Assembly: GCA_031282935.1 (NCBI GenBank)
Contig: JAITCS010000027.1
Coordinates: 1 to 8,035 of the forward strand
Direction: 5' to 3'
DNA length: 8,035 nt
DNA from: Cellulomonadaceae bacterium
GTDB taxonomy: Bacteria; Actinomycetota; Actinomycetes; Actinomycetales; Cellulomonadaceae
Shown: positions 1 to 5,323 of the stretch, piece after piece
How positions within the stretch are numbered: position 1 is the stretch's first letter
Layout: each line of letters starts with the position of its first letter
Program-made: the position numbers and the translations under genes
Notes under the pieces: model-generated
Seen by the model: only the letters and a program-made list of their open reading frames with translations
What the model was told of the DNA's origin: nothing
Databases searched by the model: none

Positions 1-1061
1 CAATGGTTATTCTGGGGGCCGTGGGCGCGCTCACCTTTTTGGTGACCAGGCAGGCTGTGACGCCTATCCAGCGGGCCGCTGCGACGGCTTCCCGGCTGGC
101 GCAAGGCAACCTTGAGGAACGTATGCCAGTGCGCGGGCAAGATGAAATGACCGTTTTGGCGAGGTCTTTCAACGATATGGCCGCTTCGCTGGAAACTCAG
201 ATCGAGCAATTAGAAAAGCTTTCCGTGGCGCAACGGCGTTTTGTTTCCGACGTTTCCCACGAATTACGCACCCCGCTCACCACCATCAGCATGGCGTCAG
301 AATTAATTTACGATTCCCGGGCCCAATTAGATGCGGGGTCGGCTCGCAGTGCCGAATTGTTGCAATCCCAAATAGACCGTTTTGAGGTTCTGTTAGCGGA
401 TCTTCTTGAAATCTCCCGTTTTGATGCCGGGGCGGCCTCGCTGGAAACCGAGGAAGTTGATGTTGTGGCGTTGGTGCATAAGGTGGTTCAAGATGCCGAA
501 CCGCTAGCGCACAAGAAAGCCGTGAACGTTAACATTATTCCGCTGTCCGGGCCGTGCACCGCGCGGGTTGACAACCGCCGGATCGAGCGCATCTTGCGGA
601 ATCTGGTGTCCAACGCCATAGACCACGCCGAGGGCAAGCCGGTGCATGTGGTCATTTCCGGGGACAGCGCGGCGTTGGCGGTGGTGGTGCGTGACCACGG
701 GGTGGGGCTTAGTAAAGAGCAGGCGACGCACGTTTTTGATCGGTTCTGGCGGGCCGATCCGAGCCGGGCGCGTACGACGGGGGGCACCGGGCTTGGTTTG
801 TCGATTTCCCAAGAGGATGCGCGGTTGCACGCGGGCAATTTGGACGTTTGGGGGGTGCTTGGGATGGGCACCTCGTTCCGACTAGTGTTGCCGCGCACGG
901 CCGCTAATCAGATTACCCAACCACCTTTGCCGGTTAATGGTTTTGAGATAGACGAGATATTGGCTAAAACTAGCGTCAATTCTGTGAATTCTGTGAATTC
1001 TGGGATGACGCGCAAAGCCAGGCGGGAGCTCATTTTAGCGGGGGCCAACAATGGGTATTAG
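1..1061 (+). CDS. mtrB: MtrB sensor histidine kinase (5' end missing)
   Basis: This is the membrane sensor kinase that phosphorylates the response regulator MtrA, controlling cell-wall and division genes in Actinomycetota. The window starts inside the gene: the reading frame is open from base 3 and the sensor part and first membrane helix lie upstream. Numbering from the codon at base 3, residues 1-14 are the end of a membrane helix and about 15-70 are a HAMP linker. The phosphoacceptor box SHELRTPL has H86. The N box has N200 and N204, the G1 box DHGVGL starts at 231, the F box is FDRFWRADPSR, and the G2 box GGTGLGLSI is at 260-268. The following EDARLHAGNLDVWG stretch is typical of MtrB. 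All catalytic motifs are intact. The tail after about residue 300 is variable and holds a three-copy VNS repeat. The mtrA gene is expected just upstream but is not visible. The gene overlaps lpqB by 11 bases, which suggests translational coupling. Confidence 0.95.
   Translation, partial: MVILGAVGALTFLVTRQAVTPIQRAAATASRLAQGNLEERMPVRGQDEMTVLARSFNDMAASLETQIEQLEKLSVAQRRFVSDVSHELRTPLTTISMASELIYDSRAQLDAGSARSAELLQSQIDRFEVLLADLLEISRFDAGAASLETEEVDVVALVHKVVQDAEPLAHKKAVNVNIIPLSGPCTARVDNRRIERILRNLVSNAIDHAEGKPVHVVISGDSAALAVVVRDHGVGLSKEQATHVFDRFWRADPSRARTTGGTGLGLSISQEDARLHAGNLDVWGVLGMGTSFRLVLPRTAANQITQPPLPVNGFEIDEILAKTSVNSVNSVNSGMTRKARRELILAGANNGY
975..1001 (+). repeat. 9-bp in-frame tandem repeat (3 copies) in the mtrB tail
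   Basis: Three consecutive 9-base units, gtcaattct then gtgaattct twice, encode Val-Asn-Ser three times in the mtrB frame (residues 325-333 of the visible part). The second and third units are identical and the first differs at one base. The unit length is a multiple of three, so gain or loss of copies would change tail length without a frameshift. The repeat lies outside the catalytic domains. Confidence 0.85.
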
Positions 1062-2742
1062 AACACCGAAAATGTTAGCGGCAGCCGCTTTGGTAATCGC
1101 TTTGGGCGCAGGTTGTGTCTCCATCCCAACCTCTTCGCCCGTTTTCGCGGGCAGCGCCGAGGTGTTACCGGGCGGCTCTGTTGGCATGATCGCCCAAGGC
1201 CCCACCAACGGCCAAGGCCCCGAAGAGGTGTTGCGCGGGTTCCTGCTGGCCGGGCAGGCCGGGCCCACCGCTGCCGCGCCTTTCGCGCTCGCCAAGGAAT
1301 ACCTCACCCCGGAGGCGGCGCGCAGTTGGTTGCCGATGGCACGGGCGGTGGTAATTGACAACGTGGCGAGTTTAGGGATAAGCCAGGACGAAAACCCTGA
1401 CATAGTTCACGCTACGGTAACCGGCCGGGTGGTTGGGGTGGTTAATTCCGGCGGCGAATACGTGGAATTGCAAACCCCCGAAAACATGGTTTTGCCATAC
1501 ACTTTGCAAAGGGTTGCGGGTAATTGGCGGATATCTGACCTAGAGGACGGTGTAATTGTCCCCTCTAAAGTTTTTACGGCCGCTTATCGTTATACCAGAA
1601 TCTATCGCCCCACCACCGATGGCCGGTTCTGGGTTTCTGAGGTGCGTTGGTTCCCGCAAGCCACCTGGCGCACCAACGCCATCCACGCCCTCTTTGACGG
1701 CCCGCCCGCCTGGCTGCTTGATGTGGTGTCCCCGGCGGCGCCCGAAAATCTGGCCCTGGCCCTAGAAGATATCGAACAGGGTGTGAACGGGACTTACCTG
1801 GTACGGGTGCAGGGACGCGTGCGGGAGGCCAGCGCCGAAACCCGAGCCCTGCTGCGTGCTCAAATTGCGGCCACCCTGCTTGACGAGCCAGGGGCCACCG
1901 ACGTCACTCTAGTTGACGCCCAAGGGCCAATCCCCATTCCCGATGGCCCGCTGCCCATGGTAGCGGAAACCCGAGGCGCTGCCCTAGCGCTCGCCCAAGG
2001 CCAAGTTTGGGAGGTGAAAGGTCGGGCCTTAGTCCCTACCATCGGTGACTATGCGATACCCGAAGACCCCACGGCTATGGCTGTCGAGTACGGAACCAGT
2101 CAAAACGTGGCCTGGCGAGTGGGCAGCAGCGCAATCGTCATGGCAGGGTCTGACCACGCCCTCTTTGCGGGTGAAAACGTGCTCGCGCCCACCGCCGATG
2201 TCTATGGTTTCATCTGGAGCGGGGAGCAAAACGGCACCATCGTTGCCATAGATTCGGGCGGGCACGTGGTCACGGTGAGCGCAGCCTGGCTGGACAACAG
2301 GCGGGTAGAGTCCATTCGAGTGTCGCCGGATGGCGCTCGCATTGCGGTGGTGACACGGGACACTGACGGCACTCGCCTGCAAGTGGCTGGCATCATCCGC
2401 AACGCCGCTTGGGTGCCCATCGGGTTGGCAATGCCTTTGGAGGTGGGCGCCTCGCTGCTCAACATTGGCGCTGTGGCCTGGCACGATGTGACAACTTTAG
2501 CCGTGGTGGGCACGCTGAACGCGAATCGGGGGGTCTATTTGGTTGGAATCGGGGGGTTGGACGCTTTCGGTGGCCTGCCGCGTTTCGTGCCTGGGCTGAG
2601 CGACCCGCGTTGGGTTACCGCCTCGGTGGGCACCGGCAACATGCTGGGCATTGACCAGGGCAACAAACTGCACCTGCGCGAGGCCATGTCGCTGTGGCCA
2701 GTGGTGGGGCAACATGTGGAATTCGTAGCCTACCCCGGCTAA
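1051..2742 (+). CDS. lpqB: LpqB, MtrAB-associated lipoprotein
   Basis: This predicted 563-residue lipoprotein is the usual partner encoded after mtrB. In mycobacteria LpqB is reported to interact with MtrB and modulate MtrA signalling at the cell surface. The N-terminus is a lipoprotein signal: R4/K7, a hydrophobic stretch at 8-20, and the lipobox-like LGAGC with the lipidated Cys at residue 22. The mature start CVSIPTSSP resembles that of known LpqB proteins. Residues about 195-295 (from SEVRWFPQ to TLVDAQG) fit the GerMN domain, and about 300-563 fit the beta-propeller-like LpqB C-terminal domain. The ATG at 1051 overlaps the end of mtrB; a purine-rich gcggggg a few bases upstream can serve as ribosome binding site. 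Met8 (base 1072) is an alternative start, but it would remove the positive n-region. No clear terminator follows the stop, so read-through into the next genes is possible. Confidence 0.93.
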   Translation: MGIRTPKMLAAAALVIALGAGCVSIPTSSPVFAGSAEVLPGGSVGMIAQGPTNGQGPEEVLRGFLLAGQAGPTAAAPFALAKEYLTPEAARSWLPMARAVVIDNVASLGISQDENPDIVHATVTGRVVGVVNSGGEYVELQTPENMVLPYTLQRVAGNWRISDLEDGVIVPSKVFTAAYRYTRIYRPTTDGRFWVSEVRWFPQATWRTNAIHALFDGPPAWLLDVVSPAAPENLALALEDIEQGVNGTYLVRVQGRVREASAETRALLRAQIAATLLDEPGATDVTLVDAQGPIPIPDGPLPMVAETRGAALALAQGQVWEVKGRALVPTIGDYAIPEDPTAMAVEYGTSQNVAWRVGSSAIVMAGSDHALFAGENVLAPTADVYGFIWSGEQNGTIVAIDSGGHVVTVSAAWLDNRRVESIRVSPDGARIAVVTRDTDGTRLQVAGIIRNAAWVPIGLAMPLEVGASLLNIGAVAWHDVTTLAVVGTLNANRGVYLVGIGGLDAFGGLPRFVPGLSDPRWVTASVGTGNMLGIDQGNKLHLREAMSLWPVVGQHVEFVAYPG

Positions 2743-2781
2743 GATTGCTTGATAGATGGCATTTTGGGGATGGGATGATTT

Positions 2782-3207
2782 ATGAATTTCATTGAATTTT
2801 CCGAAGGGGAATCTGCCGCTTTTGGTGACCTCGAAGAATACATTTTCGATTGGACAAAACGGTCTGGTGAAAACACAATAGTAGTTGGCTCCATACATGA
2901 TGGTGATATCGCGGGTCTGGTGGAATATGAACGGCAACCGAGTAACCAAGCAAATTACATGTGGCTCCTTGAGGTATCAAGTGGCTACCGGGGGAGTGCA
3001 GTCGCCGGGGAACTGCTGGCATATGTTGGGCGCGACTCAATGGAACAAGGCTACGAGGGGTTCTTCTTTTTTGAACCCAAGACTAGCCTTTACCTATTTT
3101 ATCAGGTTAAGTACGGCGCTAAACCATCACATGGGCGTTACTTGTATTTTGATGGTGAAGCGACTCGTAACCTCATCGTGACATATCTTGGCGATTCGGA
3201 GGAATAA
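2782..3207 (+). CDS. Divergent GNAT-fold acetyltransferase-like protein
   Basis: This 141-residue protein appears to be a GNAT-type (Gcn5-related N-acetyltransferase) domain of unknown substrate. Residues 33-50 (VVGSIHDGDIAGLVEYE) look like the paired beta2/beta3 strands. Residues 60-66 (MWLLEVS) look like beta4, followed by the acetyl-CoA loop GYRGSAVAGELL (68-79) and helix alpha3. Residues 93-97 (a run of Phe) look like beta5. LYLFYQVKYGAK (103-114) matches the FYxxxGF-like end of GNAT domains, with Y107 a possible general acid. The loop departs from the canonical R-x-x-G-x-G/A: R70-G-S-A-V-A has Ala73 where Gly is usual, so CoA binding may be altered. The gene begins 39 bases after lpqB with a weak gggga/tggg binding site. 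It is clearly AT-richer than lpqB (about 38-45% GC in lines I counted, against about 58%), suggesting transfer. The GNAT assignment is from motif pattern only. Confidence 0.72.
   Translation: MNFIEFSEGESAAFGDLEEYIFDWTKRSGENTIVVGSIHDGDIAGLVEYERQPSNQANYMWLLEVSSGYRGSAVAGELLAYVGRDSMEQGYEGFFFFEPKTSLYLFYQVKYGAKPSHGRYLYFDGEATRNLIVTYLGDSEE
3198..3202 (+). promoter_or_regulatory. Ribosome binding site that sets the GTG start at 3209
   Basis: A perfect GGAGG lies inside the last codons of the GNAT-like gene, six bases before GTG 3209. This spacing favours the GTG over the in-frame TTG at 3188, which lies upstream of the GGAGG and overlaps the previous gene. The stop of the previous gene (TAA 3205-3207) is one base from the GTG, so translation of the two genes is probably coupled. 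Confidence 0.8.
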
Positions 3208-3208
3208 G

Positions 3209-3397
3209 GTGGAATCAGTTAGGGAACGTATTAGACGTGAATATGAACAAGCCGACAAAATAATGGGGTCGGATCAAAAAGACAGAATTAAGCGTTGGCA
3301 AGCAGAAGAGTTCGCAAACGCTAGGGCCTGGATCAAGGTGGCGCAAATTCGCGGCAGGCCACTTTCTGCTCGAGAACAAGAGAGCCTCAATATTTAG
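3209..3397 (+). CDS. Small charged helical protein, partner of the GNAT-like gene
   Basis: This is a 62-residue hypothetical protein that I do not recognise. It is highly charged (many Arg, Glu, Lys and Asp), has no Cys, no signal peptide and no membrane segment, and looks almost wholly helical: residues 3-18, 22-48 with W30 and W41, and a final PLSAREQESLNI. The KxxQIRGRPLSAREQ segment resembles a short helix-loop-helix, but no named domain can be assigned. The start is fixed by GGAGG at 3198-3202. The gene sits one base after the GNAT-like gene, so the two form a bicistron. A GNAT next to a small partner recalls GNAT toxin-antitoxin modules. However, the gene order (partner second) and the absence of a ribbon-helix-helix pattern do not match the known TacT-type systems. 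Its base composition is mixed and lower in GC than comF downstream. Confidence 0.72.
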   Translation: MESVRERIRREYEQADKIMGSDQKDRIKRWQAEEFANARAWIKVAQIRGRPLSAREQESLNI

Positions 3398-3532
3398 GCT
3401 CTGTTTCCTCGCTGCGCTCATCACACGGCCTGCAATCGGTTCGGCATCGAACGCTAGCGTTCGTGCGCTCACCTCAATGGGCTGTGAAAAAGGTGGTTGC
3501 TGAATTTGGTGGGGGGCGGCACAATCGCGCCC
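3398..3532. other. Non-coding gap after the insert, rich in short repeats
   Basis: This 135-base stretch separates the small helical gene from comF. It holds a set of alternating inverted repeats at 3439-3466 and an 8-base direct repeat tgcgctca at 3413-3420 and 3464-3471. I see no convincing promoter hexamers and no T-run terminator. The open frame on the opposite strand across this region is not supported by a binding site or recognisable protein. The stretch may be a dispersed intergenic repeat or the scar of an insertion. Confidence 0.45.
3439..3466. repeat. Alternating inverted repeats / perfect 16-bp palindrome
   Basis: Bases 3448-3463 form a perfect 16-base palindrome (cgaacgctagcgttcg). 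As RNA or single-stranded DNA it folds to a 6-bp stem with loop CTAG, extended to 9 bp by gca/tgc (3444-3446 with 3464-3466) if T3447 is bulged. The same cgaac arm can pair instead with gttcg at 3439-3443 across the loop GCAT. The element thus has three arms with two mutually exclusive hairpins. No T-run follows, so a classical intrinsic terminator is unlikely. A protein binding site, recombination site or part of a dispersed repeat are alternatives. Confidence 0.7.
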
Positions 3533-4255
3533 ATGAACATATTAGAGGAATTGGCGAGGCTCGTGGTTCCCGTGGCGTGTCCGGGGTGCGGCTTGCGAGA
3601 TGAGCGGCTTTGCGAAGCGTGCGCGGTTTGGTTGCGGGGGCCGTTGCGGAGGGTGGAGGCCCAGGTGCCTCGCCTTGATGACCTTTCGGGGCGCCCTAGC
3701 CTGCCCGTTTGGGCGCTCGGCAGTTACGAGGGCCCAGCGCGGGGCATGGTGGTGGCCTATAAAGATAAAGGGAGGGAGGACTTAGCGAAAGTGTTCGCGG
3801 CTGCCTTAAGGACAGCTATCACCAGCCCTAGTGGCCGCGAATTGTTGGGAGCTAAAGTGGGAGCGGTGGTGCCCATGCCTTCATCGCGCAAGGCGCAGCG
3901 CGAGCGGGGGCGGTCGCACTTGACCCCGCTGGCTGCGCAGGTTGCAAAAGAGTTGGGGGCGAAACCAATCCACTTGCTGAGGAAGGACACCGGCCGCGAT
4001 CAGGTTGGCTTAGGAGCACGGGCGCGCGGCTCGGCCCAGGTTTCGGTGCGAAATTCTATCCACAGGGTTCCAGCGCGAACACCCGTTTTGCTGTTCGATG
4101 ACATTGTCACCACTGGCGCAACACTTGCCGCTGCTCGCGTCGCGCTGACCAAGGCGGGGTTTCAGGTTGCGGGGGCGCTGGTACTGGTGGCGACGCCGCC
4201 CCGGTCTGCGCAGGCATTGCAAGGGGGATTGCCGAAGCCGCCCGCAAGTAGTTAG
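3533..4255 (+). CDS. comF: ComF family phosphoribosyltransferase-like protein
   Basis: This 240-residue ComF-family protein is named for its need in DNA uptake in competent bacteria. In Actinomycetota its role is unproven, but the gene is conserved between lpqB and hpf. The N-terminal zinc-ribbon motif uses C16, C19, C27 and C30 (CPGCG...LCEAC). The type I phosphoribosyltransferase PRPP loop is clear at 185-197 (VLLFDDIVTTGAT, with D189 and D190). The segments YEGPARGMVVAYKDKGRED and VVPMPSSRKAQRERG are also family hallmarks. I chose ATG 3533 because it places the first Cys pair near residue 16, as is usual. In-frame GTG 3509 and TTG 3497 are possible longer starts, since the best purine-rich run (GGTGGGGGGCGG, 3508-3519) is rather far from the ATG. 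Codon use is GC-rich, unlike the preceding two genes. Confidence 0.9.
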   Translation: MNILEELARLVVPVACPGCGLRDERLCEACAVWLRGPLRRVEAQVPRLDDLSGRPSLPVWALGSYEGPARGMVVAYKDKGREDLAKVFAAALRTAITSPSGRELLGAKVGAVVPMPSSRKAQRERGRSHLTPLAAQVAKELGAKPIHLLRKDTGRDQVGLGARARGSAQVSVRNSIHRVPARTPVLLFDDIVTTGATLAAARVALTKAGFQVAGALVLVATPPRSAQALQGGLPKPPASS

Positions 4256-4311
4256 CCCGTTGGCCCTCACAGTGGTGTCGAGTGTCCGGGGAAAAATGAA
4301 AGAAACGGCAC

Positions 4312-4328
4312 GTCGCTCCCGCAGCGAC
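4312..4328 (+). repeat. Short hairpin in the hpf leader
   Basis: gtcgct (4312-4317) and agcgac (4323-4328) pair perfectly over a 5-base loop cccgc. It lies 57 bases after the comF stop and is not followed by a T-run, so it is at best a weak or factor-assisted terminator of comF, or a leader structure. Confidence 0.4.
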
Positions 4329-4415
4329 AGAACCACCAGCTGACGCCGCCGGATCAGTGAGCCGTGGCCAAGGTGCCCAGACGTGCATTAGGCTATGTTT
4401 GTTGGGATTTTGGAC

Positions 4416-4423
4416 AGGAGGAG
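4416..4423 (+). promoter_or_regulatory. Strong ribosome binding site of hpf
   Basis: AGGAGGAG lies five bases before GTG 4429 and fixes that codon as the start. The upstream in-frame GTG at 4357 has no binding site and would add 24 residues with no family match. Confidence 0.88.
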
Positions 4424-4428
4424 CAGCC

Positions 4429-5109
4429 GTGCAAATTGCTATCGTCGGTCGGCACACTGAAGTAAATGATCGCTTTCGGGAATTGGTGTCAGAAAAGCTT
4501 GGCAAGGTTGAGCAGTTAGCTCCCCAGGCGCAGCTCATAGACGTTGAGGTTACGCAAGAGAAAAACCCGAAACTAAGCGACGCGCGTGAGCGGGTAGAGC
4601 TTACCGTCACCGGACGTGGCCCCGTTGTGCGCGCTGAGGCTGCCGCACCTGACCGGGTGGCTGCGCTAGATCTCGCCGTGGAAAAGCTCAATGAGCGCCT
4701 GCGTCGCGCTCGCGACCGGCAAAAGAACCGCCAAGGCCCCTCCGTGCGCGACCTGCCCATAATTGATCTTGAAGGTGACGAACCCTCAAAATACGACGCT
4801 GACAAGGTGATTCTGGTCGAAAAGGAAGAGGATGCCGCCTCAGTGATAGCCGCCGAGGATCCGAATCGCAAACTCGTTCCAGGTGGCGCCCCGGTAGAGA
4901 TGCGCCTTGGTGATTCGCCGGTAATTATCAGGCAGAAACTCCATGCCGCAGACCGCTTGAGCCTGGCTGCCGCCGTGGAGCAGATGGAACTGGTTGGGCA
5001 CGATTTCTTCTTGTTCATTGACGCTGACAGCGGGCGGCCCTCGGCTGTTTATCGGCGCAAAGGGTGGACTTATGGCGTGATTCAGCTTGATTCCAAGGTG
5101 TCGAATTAG
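4429..5109 (+). CDS. hpf: Long-form ribosome hibernation promoting factor
   Basis: This is a 226-residue long HPF (S30AE / sigma-54 modulation protein family). The family binds the 30S decoding region in slow growth and, in its long form, pairs ribosomes into inactive 100S dimers. Residues 1 to about 105 are the S30AE domain: it starts QIAIVGRHTEVNDRFRELVSEKL, has the strand pair LIDVEVTQEKNPK and VELTVTGRGPVVRAEA, and ends in the basic helix LNERLRRARDRQKNR. A variable acidic linker spans about 110-160. The C-terminal dimerisation domain is at 163-220 (from SPVIIRQK, through ELVGHDFFLFIDADSGRPSAVYRRK, to GVIQL). The GTG start is set by AGGAGGAG. The place between comF and secA is conserved in Actinomycetota. 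Stress or stationary-phase control is known for the family, but I see no clear operator. Confidence 0.95.
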   Translation: MQIAIVGRHTEVNDRFRELVSEKLGKVEQLAPQAQLIDVEVTQEKNPKLSDARERVELTVTGRGPVVRAEAAAPDRVAALDLAVEKLNERLRRARDRQKNRQGPSVRDLPIIDLEGDEPSKYDADKVILVEKEEDAASVIAAEDPNRKLVPGGAPVEMRLGDSPVIIRQKLHAADRLSLAAAVEQMELVGHDFFLFIDADSGRPSAVYRRKGWTYGVIQLDSKVSN

Positions 5110-5128
5110 CGTTTGAGGCCAGTTCTAT

Positions 5129-5175
5129 ACTATGCTGATTTTCGGTAAAGTGTAGTCTAGTAAAAGCATAGTTTT
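5129..5175 (+). terminator. Possible intrinsic terminator after hpf
   Basis: actatgct (5129-5136) pairs perfectly with agcatagt (5165-5172). The pairing can continue after a two-base bulge with ttt (5139-5141) and aaa (5162-5164). The 3' arm runs into a four-T tract (5172-5175). The stem is AT-rich and the loop is about 20 bases, so it would be a weak terminator, or a leader structure in read-through transcripts reaching secA. Confidence 0.4.
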
Positions 5176-5194
5176 GGCTCGTTTGGCTTTAGGC

Positions 5195-5216
5195 CCTGCC
5201 GAGCGAAAGCGACAGG
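5195..5216 (+). repeat. Small GNRA-capped hairpin in the secA leader
   Basis: cctg (5195-5198) can pair with cagg (5213-5216), enclosing an internal loop and an inner gc-GAAA-gc tetraloop (5203-5210). The stem is short and interrupted. It lies just upstream of the small ORF ahead of secA. Confidence 0.25.
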
Positions 5217-5237
5217 CGATTGAGGCGAGAGGTGAAT

Positions 5238-5309
5238 ATGCACGCAGATTCATCAAATCAAATTGCAGCCTGTTGGAACACCAGCCGGCGCCAAAAGCGA
5301 ACGGCCTAG
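5238..5309 (+). CDS. Possible 23-residue leader peptide ahead of secA
   Basis: This short ORF has a credible ribosome binding site, AGAGGTG at 5228-5234, three bases before ATG 5238 (about five from the GAGG core). It encodes [12 protein letters not shown] followed by [11 protein letters not shown]. The peptide is hydrophilic with a basic C-terminal half, no signal peptide and no membrane segment. Its TAG stop (5307-5309) overlaps the secA ribosome binding site (AGGAG, 5308-5312), the layout expected for a translated leader that affects access to the next gene. It is not related by sequence to the E. coli SecM arrest peptide, which is exported. A chance ORF of this size is quite possible; only the binding site and the stop position support it. 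Confidence 0.35.
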   Translation: MHADSSNQIAACWNTSRRQKRTA

Positions 5310-5312
5310 GAG
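5308..5312 (+). promoter_or_regulatory. secA ribosome binding site overlapped by upstream stop codon
   Basis: AGGAG lies 11 bases before ATG 5324, slightly longer than the usual spacing. The first two bases are also the last two of the TAG that ends the preceding small ORF. No better site lies closer to the ATG. Confidence 0.6.
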
Positions 5313-5323
5313 ATAATAGTATC

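Larger units (their letters stand above)
4256..4428. other. comF-hpf intergenic region, leader of hpf
   Basis: This 173-base gap contains a short hairpin at 4312-4328 and the hpf ribosome binding site at its end. A TATGTT at 4394-4399 could be a -10 element, but no matching -35 is found at the usual distance, so I do not call a promoter. The size of the gap and the strong ribosome binding site make independent transcription of hpf likely. Confidence 0.4.

Noticed and set aside
3188..3208. Longer start (TTG 3188) for the small helical protein
   Set aside because: It overlaps the GNAT-like gene and lies upstream of the GGAGG that serves GTG 3209.
3448..3463. LexA/SOS box
   Set aside because: The actinobacterial and Gram-positive SOS box has CGAAC and GTTCG separated by four bases. 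Here the half-sites are separated by six, and the nearby four-base arrangement is in the opposite (gttcg-cgaac) order.
3215..3472. 85-codon minus-strand frame over the small helical gene and the following gap
   Set aside because: It has no recognisable protein pattern and overlaps a + strand gene with a perfect ribosome binding site. The open frame probably follows from the repeat-rich gap.
2743..3532. Insertion sequence or integron cassette boundaries around the two-gene insert
   Set aside because: I found no transposase, no matching terminal inverted repeats and no target-site duplication on the two sides.
4296..4343. 15-codon ORF (ATG 4296 to TGA 4341) in the hpf leader
   Set aside because: It has a GGGGA upstream, but it is very short, overlaps the 4312-4328 hairpin and ends 85 bases before hpf. 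A chance ORF is the simpler explanation.
4357..4428. Longer hpf start at GTG 4357
   Set aside because: The added residues do not resemble the HPF N-terminus, and the strong AGGAGGAG at 4416-4423 points to GTG 4429.
4107..5018. 303-codon open frame on the minus strand across the comF end and hpf
   Set aside because: It lies opposite comF and hpf, which have clear family motifs. Its translation is low-complexity (Ser/Arg/Ala-rich), as expected of an antisense shadow in GC-biased DNA.
5113..5136. Promoter from TTGAGG with TATACT or TATGCT
   Set aside because: The distance between the hexamers is about 7-12 bases, too short for a sigma-70-type promoter.
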